Origin: UMGS1387 sp045540015
Lineage (GTDB): Bacteria; Bacillota; Clostridia; Oscillospirales; CAG-382
Direction of reading: 5' to 3'
Assembly (NCBI GenBank): GCA_045540015.1
Contig: JAZQGP010000029.1
Span: 1-62,642 of the forward strand
DNA length: 62,642 nt
The notes beneath the pieces are model-generated. The model was not told the origin of the DNA. It worked only from the letters and a program-made list of their open reading frames with translations, and ran no database searches. The position numbers were made by a program, and so were the translations under genes. This document shows positions 8,646-16,904 of this stretch, piece after piece (positions within the stretch are counted from its first letter, which is position 1; each line of letters starts with the position of its first letter).

Positions 8646-9702
8646 TGTTTTTTCCTCCCATCATTTTTATAAATTCGCCGTAGATAAATGACGTATTGTT
8701 TTGTGTGATAACAGTATCCGGGAAAAATTGAACTGTAAGACAGTTTTTGTCGGGATAAAAAATTCCCTCACAGGTGTTGTCGTTAGCGTTTATGTATACT
8801 TGCTGTGCATTTTTTGGAAGTGTTTCGCATTTAACGGAATAGCCGTGGCTCTGACTTGTGATATATGTTTTTGTGCCGTTTTTTTCTTTTACGGGTATGT
8901 TCGCACCACGGTGAGCGTTTTTGAGCTTTTCGTGTTTTGCACCCTGTGCAAGTGCTGCAAGAATGTGTCCCGTACCAATTCCGAGAACGGGAACTTTTCC
9001 AAGCAGAGATTTTACACATTCGATGCAGTCATTTTCTTGGAGTACGTTTTCAGTGCCGCTTGAAAGAACAATTCCGTCGGGGTTGTCATTTAAAATCTCG
9101 TCTGCACTTGTATTATACGGAACGACTTTCACATCACATCCAAGGGACGAGAGTTTCTTTATAAGACTGTTTCTTGTTCCATAGTCTATCAGCGTAACGC
9201 TGAATTTCTTTTCTCCCGATGCTGAAACTGTATAAGGCTTGTCGCATGACACCTGTTTTACAATTCCTTTGACTGTATGCTCCTTGATAAAAGATAAATC
9301 AGTCGGGATTTCGTCGCAAATTGCAGCGTTCATCGAGCCTTCTTCACGAAGTACGCGTGTAAGTTCACGGGTATCAATCCCGCAAAGACCGCATATGCCG
9401 TTCTTCTCAAGAAAAGTGTTTAAATCATACTGAGAACGGAAATTTGAGGGTGTATCGCATAATTCTCTTACAATGTATCCGCCGACAGTGCATTTTCCTT
9501 CCGAGTCATCTTCCATGACACCGTAGTTGCCTATGAGAGGGAAGGTTTGAACAACAATCTGTCCTGCAAAGCTTGCATTGGTAAGTGTTTCGATATAACC
9601 CACCATGCTTGTTGTGAAAACAAGCTCTCCGACACTGTCTTTTTTAGCACCTATTCTTTGTCCCTCAAAGCAAAGTCCGTTTTCAAGTATGAGATATGCC
9701 AT
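8638..9702 (-). CDS. carA: carbamoyl-phosphate synthase small subunit with a degenerate glutaminase site
   Basis: A 354-residue CarA of normal length. The N-terminal small-subunit domain is intact (GELVFTTSMVGYIETLTN, GIDTRELTRVLRE). The class I amidotransferase half has lost its chemistry. The nucleophile motif GICLGHQ is GIGTGHI (Cys to Gly243, Gln to Ile247). QFHPE is QFFPD (His to Phe327, Glu to Asp329). The glutamine-binding GPGDP loop is SSGTENV. The family normally hydrolyses glutamine and channels NH3 to CarB; this one probably cannot. The start has an AAAGGG site and the end overlaps carB. The frame is intact, so this is not a simple pseudogene. Confidence 0.92.
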   Translation of the reverse strand: MAYLILENGLCFEGQRIGAKKDSVGELVFTTSMVGYIETLTNASFAGQIVVQTFPLIGNYGVMEDDSEGKCTVGGYIVRELCDTPSNFRSQYDLNTFLEKNGICGLCGIDTRELTRVLREEGSMNAAICDEIPTDLSFIKEHTVKGIVKQVSCDKPYTVSASGEKKFSVTLIDYGTRNSLIKKLSSLGCDVKVVPYNTSADEILNDNPDGIVLSSGTENVLQENDCIECVKSLLGKVPVLGIGTGHILAALAQGAKHEKLKNAHRGANIPVKEKNGTKTYITSQSHGYSVKCETLPKNAQQVYINANDNTCEGIFYPDKNCLTVQFFPDTVITQNNTSFIYGEFIKMMGGKNNA

Positions 9703-9743
9703 TAATTAACACCCTTTCGTGTATAAGGTAAATAGCTTAAATA

Positions 9744-10736
9744 TCAGAGCGTTGCCGCCATTACCGCTTTTATTGTATGCATTCTGTTTTCTGCTTCGTC
9801 AAAGACAATAGAGCGCTCGCTCTCGAACACTTCGTCTGTAACTTCCATGCAGTCGATGCCGAATTTGTCGTATATTTCTTTTCCTGTTTCTGTCTTTAAA
9901 TCGTGGAATGCGGGTAGACAGTGCATGAACTTGCACTTTTCTCCTGCTTTTTCCATAAGGTTCATTGTAACTCTGTAGGGACTAAGCTCGTCAATTCTTT
10001 CTTTCCATACTTCGGCAGGTTCTCCCATTGAAACCCAAACGTCAGTATAAATAACGTCTGCATCCTTTACTGCTTCTTCGGGGGTTTCGATAAATGAAAG
10101 GGTTGCACCTGTCTGCTTTGTGATTTCTTCACACTCAGCAATAAGCTCTTCACTTGGGAAATACTTCTTGGGTGCACACGCAACATAGTGCATACCCATT
10201 TTTGCGCAGCCTACCATGAGAGAATTTCCCATGTTGTATCTTGCATCGCCCATGTAAACAAGCTTTTTGCCCTTGAGTGAACCGAAATGCTCGGTAATGG
10301 TTAAAAAGTCCGCTAAAATCTGTGTCGGGTGAAACTCGTTTGTAAGTCCGTTCCATACGGGAACACCTGCATATTTTGCAAGCTCCTCAACAATTTCCTG
10401 TCCAAAGCCGCGGTATTCAATACCGTCAAACATTCTGCCAAGAACTCTTGCCGTGTCTGCAATGCTTTCCTTTTTGCCTATCTGAGAACCCTTAGGGTCA
10501 AGATAAACGGGGTGTATTCCAAGGTCGGATGCAGCTACTTCAAAGGCACATCTTGTTCTTGTGCTTGTCTTTTCAAAAATGAGAGCAATGTTCTTACCTG
10601 AAAAACTTTTGTTGAGTTTTCCGCTCTTTTTTTCAGCCTTGAGAGCTACTGCAAGGTCTATTAAATACTGTATTTCCTCTGTCGAGAAATCGAGAAGCTT
10701 TAAAAAGCTTTTTCCTTTAAGATTTATGCTTGACAT
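9744..10736 (-). CDS. argF: ornithine carbamoyltransferase
   Basis: A 330-residue enzyme that joins carbamoyl phosphate and ornithine to give citrulline. Visible motifs are the carbamoyl-phosphate loop STRTRCAF, FHPTQILADF, and the ornithine-site HCLPAFHD. An ATG at 10736 preceded by AAAGGAGAATAACAA is preferred over an in-frame codon 21 bp earlier that lies inside argD. It sits between argD and carA, so substrate producer and consumer are in the same operon. A catabolic role is less likely because arcA and arcC are not nearby. Confidence 0.93.
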   Translation of the reverse strand: MSSINLKGKSFLKLLDFSTEEIQYLIDLAVALKAEKKSGKLNKSFSGKNIALIFEKTSTRTRCAFEVAASDLGIHPVYLDPKGSQIGKKESIADTARVLGRMFDGIEYRGFGQEIVEELAKYAGVPVWNGLTNEFHPTQILADFLTITEHFGSLKGKKLVYMGDARYNMGNSLMVGCAKMGMHYVACAPKKYFPSEELIAECEEITKQTGATLSFIETPEEAVKDADVIYTDVWVSMGEPAEVWKERIDELSPYRVTMNLMEKAGEKCKFMHCLPAFHDLKTETGKEIYDKFGIDCMEVTDEVFESERSIVFDEAENRMHTIKAVMAATL

Positions 10737-10740
10737 TTTG

Positions 10741-11916
10741 TTATTCTCCTTTGGCACATTCTTCTTTTATAATTTGGACTGCTTCCTTTATTATCTCAAA
10801 AGGAATGTTAAGAGCAGGGAGCAGTCGCACCTTGTTTTTTGCCGTAAGACACAGAACGCCTCTTTCCATGCAGGCTTTAACAATATCCGATGCACTTTTC
10901 TTTGTCGGGAGTATACCTATCATAAGTCCCATACCGCTGACAGACTCAACTCCGTCTGCACCCGAAAGTGTATCAAAAATGTACTTGCTCTTTTCTTTAA
11001 CTTCAGAAAGGAGCTTTTCGTCAATTCTTTCAAGTATGCTCAGCGCTCCTGCACAGCAAACGGGATTTCCGCCGAAGGTTGAGCCGTGGTCACCGAATCC
11101 AAACACGTTCTGAACTTTTTCATTCAGCATGCATGCACCAATCGGAAGTCCTCCGCCAAGGCCTTTTGCTGTAGAAACTATATCAGGCATTATGCCGAAA
11201 TTCTGATACGCGTAAAGCTCACCTGTTCTTCCGTTTCCTGTCTGTACTTCGTCAACAATGAGAAGTATATCTTGTTCACGGCAAAACTCATATAGTCCTT
11301 TTACAAAGTCCGCTTCAAGTGCCAAAACACCGCCTTCGCCCTGAATACATTCTATCATGATAGCCGCAGTCTTGTTACCGAGAGCAAGAGCTTTTGCTTT
11401 TTCAAGGTTGTTTGCAGGAGTGTGAATGAAACCTGGAGTTAACGGCTGAAACAGCTCGTGATAATGGTCTTGTCCTGTTGCTGAAAGTGTTGTAATTGTT
11501 CTTCCGTGGAAGCTGTTTTCAAGCGTTATTATTGTGTAATAATCTTCGCCTTTCTTTTCACAGGCATATTTTCTTGCCGCTTTTATTGCACATTCGTTGG
11601 CTTCTGCACCCGAGTTTGAAAAGAAAACCTTCTTCATGCCTGTTTTTTCACACATGAGCTTTGCAAGAAGTGCACAAGGCTCGGTGTAATAAAGGTTTGA
11701 CATATGCTGAACCTTTGAAATTTGCTTGTTTACAGCCTTCTGCCATATTTCGTCTGCAATTCCAAAAGCAGTAACACCAATACCCGAACCCATGTCTATG
11801 TATCGCTTGCCATCTGCGTCAAAAACTTCGCTTGAGTGTCCTTTTACTATTTCAATCGGAAAGCGGTTGTATGTTCCGGCAATGTATTCCTTATCTGTTG
11901 ATATAATATTTGTCAT
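10741..11916 (-). CDS. argD: acetylornithine aminotransferase
   Basis: A 391-residue class III PLP aminotransferase that converts N-acetylglutamate semialdehyde to N-acetylornithine using glutamate. Motifs include FSNSGAEANECAIKAAR (phosphate cup), LIVDEVQTGNGRTG and STAKGLGGGLPIGA, which carries the PLP-binding lysine. The length is normal. It lies between argB and argF, whose ribosome site overlaps its stop. The operon context fixes the substrate better than sequence alone, since class III enzymes are hard to separate by substrate. Confidence 0.93.
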   Translation of the reverse strand: MTNIISTDKEYIAGTYNRFPIEIVKGHSSEVFDADGKRYIDMGSGIGVTAFGIADEIWQKAVNKQISKVQHMSNLYYTEPCALLAKLMCEKTGMKKVFFSNSGAEANECAIKAARKYACEKKGEDYYTIITLENSFHGRTITTLSATGQDHYHELFQPLTPGFIHTPANNLEKAKALALGNKTAAIMIECIQGEGGVLALEADFVKGLYEFCREQDILLIVDEVQTGNGRTGELYAYQNFGIMPDIVSTAKGLGGGLPIGACMLNEKVQNVFGFGDHGSTFGGNPVCCAGALSILERIDEKLLSEVKEKSKYIFDTLSGADGVESVSGMGLMIGILPTKKSASDIVKACMERGVLCLTAKNKVRLLPALNIPFEIIKEAVQIIKEECAKGE

Positions 11917-11992
11917 TTTGCTTTAACTTCCTAACTGTTTATTTTAGTCGCAAACAGGCGGTCATATAAGACCGCCCGTGCAAAACTTTGTT

Positions 11993-12862
11993 TTATGCTT
12001 TGTCGGACTTGACCATTGTACCGGCACCTTCGTCGGTGAGAATCTCCATCAGGATTGAGTGGGGAACACGTCCGTCCATTATAATTACATTTTCAACGCC
12101 CTTTTCAAGCGCTTCGATACAGCAGTCAACCTTGGGTATCATGCCGCCCGAAATAACGCCTTCGTCATACAGCTTTTTAGCCTCGGAAATTGTTATTTCA
12201 GGTATAAGCGTTGATGGGTCGTCTTTATCTTTGAGAATTCCTGCAATGTCCGTCATCATGATAAGACGTTCTGCGTTCATTGCTCCTGCAATGTAGGCGG
12301 CTGCCGTGTCGCCGTTTATATTGTAGGCGTTGCCCTCTCTGTCACAGCCGAGTGTTGATATAACGGGAATGTAACCCTTTTCAAGAAGGTCCATAACGGG
12401 CTGAATGTTTATATTTGTAATCTTTCCAACATAGCCGAGTTTTTCGTCCTTGACTTCGGACTCAATAAGTCTTCCGTCCATACCCGAAATACCCATAGCC
12501 TTGCCGCCGTTCATTTCAAGAAGATTTACAAGCGTCTTGTTAACTTTTCCCGCGAGCACCATCTGAACAATGTCAACAGTTTCCTTGTCGGTAACTCTAA
12601 GTCCGTCAACAAACACAGCTTTTTTTCCGAGCTTTTCCATGGTTTCACTGATTTCAGGACCGCCGCCGTGGACAAGCACAACCTTGACACCTATGAGCCA
12701 AAGAAGAACAATGTCCTCCATAACCTGCTGCTTAAGCGACTCGTTAATCATTGCGTTTCCACCGTATTTAACGACTACAATCTTTCCGTTGTATCTCTTT
12801 ATGTAGGGTAGAGCCTGAGTTAAAACCTCTGCACGTTGTGCATTTGAAAAGTGTAAATCCAT
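11993..12862 (-). CDS. argB: acetylglutamate kinase
   Basis: A 289-residue amino-acid kinase that phosphorylates N-acetylglutamate, the second step of the acetylated arginine pathway. It shows KYGGNAM (ATP site), VLVHGGGPEISETMEKLGK and NINGDTAAAYIAGAM. The N-terminal helix upstream of the kinase fold (LTQALPYIKRYNGKI) is of the type associated with arginine-inhibitable hexameric enzymes, so feedback inhibition is plausible. It is located between argJ and argD. Confidence 0.94.
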   Translation of the reverse strand: MDLHFSNAQRAEVLTQALPYIKRYNGKIVVVKYGGNAMINESLKQQVMEDIVLLWLIGVKVVLVHGGGPEISETMEKLGKKAVFVDGLRVTDKETVDIVQMVLAGKVNKTLVNLLEMNGGKAMGISGMDGRLIESEVKDEKLGYVGKITNINIQPVMDLLEKGYIPVISTLGCDREGNAYNINGDTAAAYIAGAMNAERLIMMTDIAGILKDKDDPSTLIPEITISEAKKLYDEGVISGGMIPKVDCCIEALEKGVENVIIMDGRVPHSILMEILTDEGAGTMVKSDKA

Positions 12863-12900
12863 TGTATGTGTAAATCCTTTCTTTGACGATAAGAAGACAA

Positions 12901-14115
12901 TCAGGTTCTGTAGTCGCCGTTAATCTTTACGTAATCATATGTAAGGTCACAGCCCCAGGCAGAAGCACCTGCTGTTCCGCTCTGAAGCTCGACAAGAATA
13001 TCAATTTCCTTTTCAAGAAGAATTTCCTTTGCTTTTTCCTCTGAAAAATCTACTCCTGCACCGTTTACGCAAACAGGAATTTCGCCCTTTGCCGAACGGA
13101 ACGCAACATTTACCTTGTTTACATCAACATCCGCACCACTGTAGCCGATAGCACAGAGAACGCGTCCCCAGTTAGCATCAGCTCCGAACATTGCGGCTTT
13201 TAAAAGGCTTGAACAGATAACGCTCTTTGCAACTGTCTTTGCGGTATCAATGTCCTTTGCACCCGAAACCTTGCATTCAAGGAGCTTTGTTGCACCCTCA
13301 CCGTCTCCTGCTATCATACGGCAGAGATGAACTGTTATAGTGTTGAGAGCTTTCATGAACTCATCAAAATCTTCATTTTCGCAAGTTATTGTTTTGTTTC
13401 CTGCAAGACCATTAGCAAGAACGGTTACCATGTCGTTTGTGGAAGTATCTCCGTCAATGCTTATCATGTTAAAGGTGTTTGCAATGTCACTTGACAGTGC
13501 TTTCTGAAGCATCTCTGTAGAAATGGAAACGTCTGTTGTAATAAACACGAGCATTGTTGCCATGTTGGGATGAATCATTCCGCTGCCTTTTGCAATACCG
13601 CCCATGTGGCAAACTTTTCCGCCTACTGTAAATTCTACTGCAATTTCCTTTTTTGCAAGGTCTGTGGTCATGATAGCTTCTGCTGCAAATTCTCCACCGT
13701 TTTCACTAAGACCGTCTGCAAGAGAATCCATTCCGTTTGCAAGGGGAGTAATGTCAAGCACCTGACCGATAACACCTGTTGATGCAACAACTACGTCGTC
13801 TGCCGATATTCCGAGCTTTTCTGCTACAAGCTCGCTCATCTTTTCTGCAATTTCAATGCCGTTTGCATTGCATGTGTTTGCGTTTCCGCTGTTGCAGATA
13901 ACAGCCTGTGCATAACCGTCGGAAATATGATTTTTTGTGACGGTAAGGGGAGCACCTTTTACAAGGTTCGTAGTGTAAACCGCAGCGGCATTTGCTTTAA
14001 CCTCGCTGTAAATAAGAGCTAAATCTCTTTTTGTACGGTTTTTGCGAATACCGCAGTGAACTCCGTTTGCCTTAAATCCTTTTGCGGCACAAACTCCGCC
14101 GTTTGTTATCTTCAT
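12901..14115 (-). CDS. argJ: bifunctional glutamate N-acetyltransferase / amino-acid acetyltransferase
   Basis: A 404-residue ArgJ that recycles the acetyl group from N-acetylornithine to glutamate. Its presence means the operon uses the cyclic pathway and needs no ArgE. The self-cleavage site is visible in KGSGMIHPNMATML: the chain splits before the Thr, which becomes the nucleophile. The C-terminal SAWGCDLTYDYVKINGDYRT is typical. An ATG at 14115 with AAAGGAA upstream is preferred over an in-frame one 18 bp earlier that overlaps the argC stop. Confidence 0.94.
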   Translation of the reverse strand: MKITNGGVCAAKGFKANGVHCGIRKNRTKRDLALIYSEVKANAAAVYTTNLVKGAPLTVTKNHISDGYAQAVICNSGNANTCNANGIEIAEKMSELVAEKLGISADDVVVASTGVIGQVLDITPLANGMDSLADGLSENGGEFAAEAIMTTDLAKKEIAVEFTVGGKVCHMGGIAKGSGMIHPNMATMLVFITTDVSISTEMLQKALSSDIANTFNMISIDGDTSTNDMVTVLANGLAGNKTITCENEDFDEFMKALNTITVHLCRMIAGDGEGATKLLECKVSGAKDIDTAKTVAKSVICSSLLKAAMFGADANWGRVLCAIGYSGADVDVNKVNVAFRSAKGEIPVCVNGAGVDFSEEKAKEILLEKEIDILVELQSGTAGASAWGCDLTYDYVKINGDYRT

Positions 14116-14132
14116 TTTATAGTTTCCTTTCA

Positions 14133-15062
14133 TTACTTTGTGACAAGTCCTGTTGTTTCGTCAACACCCATAAGTATGTTGAGGTTCTGAATTGCCGAAC
14201 CCGAAGCGCCTTTTCCGAGGTTGTCGTATCTTGCGGTAAGGATTATTCTTCCGTCTGAGCCGTTTGCACATATCTGCATGTCGTCTCTTGTGCTGTATGC
14301 GTTCGAAGCTAAAAATCCGCCCTCGTCTGCATTTTCATCAAAGTGTACAAGTCTTTCGCTCTTGTAATAATCTCTGTATGCATTCTTTATGTCTTCAAGA
14401 GTACCCTTGATGTCACATTCAAAAAGAGGAACTGTTACTTCCATGCCGCTGTAAAAATCTCCTACAACAGGGAGGAATATAGGTTTTGTACTCATTCCCG
14501 TTATAACAGACATTTCCGGAAGATGCTTGTGCTTCTGAGCTATTCCGTAAGCACGCGGTGCATCAAGAAGACTGTTTCTGCTTTTATTCTCGTATTCAGC
14601 TATCATCTTTTTTCCGCCGCCGGAATATCCTGTAAGTGAAAAGCAAGACAGACGTGCATCTTTGGATATTACTCCTGCACTTACAAGCGGTTCGCAAAGT
14701 GCAATAAATCCGCTTGCATGACAGCCTGGGTTTGCTATTCTCTTTGAATTTCTTATTTTTTCACGTCTTGCACCTATTTCAGGGAAACCGTAGTCCCATG
14801 CAGGATTCGTTCTGTGTGCGGTTGATGTGTCTATAACGGCAGTAGAGCTGTTTTCTATGAGAGAAACTGCCTCTATTGCCGCGTCATCCGGAAGACAGAG
14901 AAGTGCAATGTCTGCACTGTTAAGAGCTTCTTTTCTTGCCGATGTATCTTTTCTTACTTCGTCCGGCAGAATAATAAGCTCTATGTCTTTTCTACCTGTA
15001 AGCCGTTCGTTTATGCGAAGACCTGTTGTTCCTGCTCCGCCGTCAATAAAAACCTTTGTCAT
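14133..15062 (-). CDS. argC: N-acetyl-gamma-glutamyl-phosphate reductase
   Basis: A 309-residue NADPH-dependent reductase of the shorter ArgC type (about 310 residues, opening VFIDGGAGTTGLRI). It reduces acetylglutamyl phosphate to the semialdehyde. The catalytic cysteine is in RIANPGCHASGF. The ATG at 15062 sits 4 nt after AAGAGG; an in-frame GTG at 15077 is less likely. It is the first gene of argCJBDF-carAB, reached by a short leader of about 40 nt from a strong promoter. Confidence 0.93.
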   Translation of the reverse strand: MTKVFIDGGAGTTGLRINERLTGRKDIELIILPDEVRKDTSARKEALNSADIALLCLPDDAAIEAVSLIENSSTAVIDTSTAHRTNPAWDYGFPEIGARREKIRNSKRIANPGCHASGFIALCEPLVSAGVISKDARLSCFSLTGYSGGGKKMIAEYENKSRNSLLDAPRAYGIAQKHKHLPEMSVITGMSTKPIFLPVVGDFYSGMEVTVPLFECDIKGTLEDIKNAYRDYYKSERLVHFDENADEGGFLASNAYSTRDDMQICANGSDGRIILTARYDNLGKGASGSAIQNLNILMGVDETTGLVTK

Positions 15063-15090
15063 GCGTCCTCTTTTCACGTAAAATACGTAA

Positions 15091-15253
15091 GCTTATTCAT
15101 TATGCGCATATTATACGCTTATGAAAACAAAAAGTCAATAGTAAAACTGTATAAATATGCGAACTTTTTGTAATATTTTACCTCAAAACTACACAAATAT
15201 GCGCATAAACGACTGATTATGCAGTATAATGAATGAAATGTGTATAAACACAG
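15091..15253. promoter_or_regulatory. candidate ArgR (ARG box) operators around the arg promoter
   Basis: Several AT-rich sites resemble the ARG-box pattern TGNATAWWWATNCA. CTGTATAAATATGCGAA (15148-15164) matches all but one core position. TGCGCATA-type sites occur at about 15103 and 15200, and a TGTGTATAAACACA palindrome lies at 15240-15253. The cluster flanks the argC promoter, which fits repression by arginine. No argR gene is in the window. Confidence 0.45.
15110..15138 (-). promoter_or_regulatory. sigma-A promoter of the arginine operon
   Basis: On the minus strand TTGACT (15133-15138), a 17-bp spacer and TATAAT (15110-15115) form a near-perfect promoter. Transcription would start near 15103, about 40 nt before argC. 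Confidence 0.85.
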
Positions 15254-15315
15254 CTTCACTAAATCGTCATAATGGCTTTTTTGAATAAAAAAGTTTAAAA
15301 ACTGAAAAAAAGCAC

Positions 15316-15344
15316 TTGACAACGGCTGTTAAATGTGTTATTAT
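15316..15344 (+). promoter_or_regulatory. promoter of the tRNA-Ser pair
   Basis: TTGACA (15316-15321), a 17-bp spacer and TATTAT (15339-15344) lie about 40 bp before the first tRNA. Confidence 0.8.
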
Positions 15345-15384
15345 ATTACACGTTGAGCCGCTAATATTTGGTGCGCTTCAATTT

Positions 15385-15473
15385 GGAGAGGTGTCCGAGC
15401 GGTTTAAGGAGCTGGTCTTGAAAACCAGTGACTCTTCACGGAGCCGTGGGTTCGAATCCCACCCTCTCCGCCA
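15385..15473 (+). tRNA. tRNA-Ser (anticodon TGA)
   Basis: An 89-nt cloverleaf including an encoded CCA. The acceptor is GGAGAGG paired with CCTCTCC. The anticodon stem CTGGT/ACCAG has loop CTTGAAA, giving anticodon TGA. There is a long class II variable arm and a GGTTCGAATCC T-arm. It reads UCA-type serine codons. Confidence 0.96.
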
Positions 15474-15500
15474 ATTTAATATTATGATTTTCACCAATAC

Positions 15501-15590
15501 GCAGAAGTACTCAAGTGGTGAAGAGGCGCCCCTGCTAAGGGTGTAGGTCGGGCAACCGGCGCGAGAGTTCAAATCTCTCCTTCTGCGCCA
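15501..15590 (+). tRNA. tRNA-Ser (anticodon GCT)
   Basis: A 90-nt class II tRNA with encoded CCA. The acceptor is GCAGAAG/CTTCTGC. The anticodon loop CTGCTAA gives GCT, which reads AGC/AGU serine. It follows the first tRNA-Ser by 27 nt and is probably in the same transcript. Confidence 0.96.
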
Positions 15591-15593
15591 AGA

Positions 15594-15617
15594 GAAGCAC
15601 ATCGAAAGATGTGCTTC
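15594..15617 (+). terminator. hairpin after the tRNA pair
   Basis: A perfect 10-bp stem GAAGCACATC/GATGTGCTTC with a GAAA tetraloop directly follows the CCA of the second tRNA. Few T follow, so its efficiency is uncertain. A second small palindrome GCGCC-GGA-GGCGC lies at 15648-15660. Confidence 0.65.
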
Positions 15618-15705
15618 TTGCGTTGTATACAAAAAGATTTGAACCGAGCGCCGGAGGCGCGTAAGGGAGCGTTATGAGGCGTGCTTCAGTTATGCGGTTA
15701 TTTAA

Positions 15706-16890
15706 TTAATGATGGAAAAGTCTCATTCCGGTAAATGCCATTGCAATGCCATATTTATCGCAGCATTCAATTACATTGTCATCGCGAATTGATCCGCCGG
15801 GCTCTGCAATGTAGGAAACACCGCTTCTTCTTGCTCTTTCGATGTTGTCACCGAACGGGAAGAATGCATCACTTCCGAGGCATACACCTGTAATTTTGGA
15901 AAGGTATTCCTTTTTCTCCTGCTTTGTAAGCTCTTCCGGACGGTGTGTGAAATAGTTCTGCCAAAGTCCTTCGTCAAGTACGTCTTCGCTGCAATCAGAA
16001 ATGTAAACGTCAATCGCGTTGTCTCTGTCGGGTCTTCCGAGCGTTTCAAGGAAGGGAAGGTTAAGAACCTTGGGATGCTGTCTTAAATGCCAGTTGTCTG
16101 CTTTGTTTCCTGCAAGACGTGTGCAGTGAATTCTTGACTGCTGACCTGCACCTACACCGATTGCCTGTCCGTCATATGCAAAGCATACGGAGTTAGACTG
16201 TGTGTATTTAAGGGTTATAAGAGAAATAATAAGGTCACGCTTTGCAAAATCGGGAAGGTCTTTGTTTGCGGTAACAACATTTGAAAGAAGCTCTTCGTCA
16301 ATTTTAAAATTGTTTCTGCCTTGCTCAAATGTGATGCCGAATACCTGCTTTATTTCCTTTTCTGCGGGAACATAGTTTTCATCAATCTTAATTATATTGT
16401 AGCCGCCCTTTTTCTTGGACTTTAAAATTTCAAGTGCTTCGGGCTCGTATCCGGGAGCGATAATACCGTCGGAAACTTCGCGTTTTACAAGATTTGCCGT
16501 AGTAACATCGCAAACGTCGGAAAGAGCAATCCAGTCTCCGAAAGAGCTCATTCTGTCGGTTCCTCTTGCTCTTGCATATGCACAAGCAAGCGGTGAATCG
16601 TCAAGACCTTTAATGTCGTCAACAAAGCAAGCTTTCTTAAGTGCATCGGGAAGTTTAATTCCGCAAGCTGCACTTGTGGGAGAAACGTGCTTGAATGAAG
16701 TTGCACAGGGAAGACCGAGTGCTGTCTTTAATTCTTTTACAAGCTGCCATGAATTGAAAGCATCAAGAAAGTTTATGTATCCGGGTCTGCCGTTGAGTAT
16801 TTCAATAGGAAGCTCAGAGCCGTCCGACATGTGGATTTTAGAGGGCTTCTGATTGGGGTTACAGCCGTATTTGAGTTCAAATTCTTTCAT
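15706..16890 (-). CDS. purJ: stand-alone AICAR transformylase
   Basis: A 394-residue phosphoribosylaminoimidazole-carboxamide formyltransferase without the IMP cyclohydrolase domain found in PurH. It transfers formyl from 10-formyl-THF to AICAR (ZMP). Motifs are KHVSPTSAACG (the KHxxP active site), LRQHPKVLNLPF and the C-terminal GGSIRDDNVIECC...FTGMRLFHH. It follows purO by 14 bp, and both lie behind a ZTP riboswitch, which fits an enzyme whose substrate is ZMP. The symbol purJ follows usage for the split form. Confidence 0.9.
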   Translation of the reverse strand: MKEFELKYGCNPNQKPSKIHMSDGSELPIEILNGRPGYINFLDAFNSWQLVKELKTALGLPCATSFKHVSPTSAACGIKLPDALKKACFVDDIKGLDDSPLACAYARARGTDRMSSFGDWIALSDVCDVTTANLVKREVSDGIIAPGYEPEALEILKSKKKGGYNIIKIDENYVPAEKEIKQVFGITFEQGRNNFKIDEELLSNVVTANKDLPDFAKRDLIISLITLKYTQSNSVCFAYDGQAIGVGAGQQSRIHCTRLAGNKADNWHLRQHPKVLNLPFLETLGRPDRDNAIDVYISDCSEDVLDEGLWQNYFTHRPEELTKQEKKEYLSKITGVCLGSDAFFPFGDNIERARRSGVSYIAEPGGSIRDDNVIECCDKYGIAMAFTGMRLFHH

Positions 16891-16904
16891 TTTCGTATCC
16901 TCAC

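Noticed and set aside
8638..9702. carA as a decayed pseudogene
   Set aside because: Full length, no stop or frameshift, good ribosome site and an intact N-terminal domain within an otherwise healthy operon. Only the glutaminase residues are changed.
10741..10757. argF start inside argD (10757)
   Set aside because: The ATG at 10736 has AAAGGAG at proper spacing; the earlier codon has no site.
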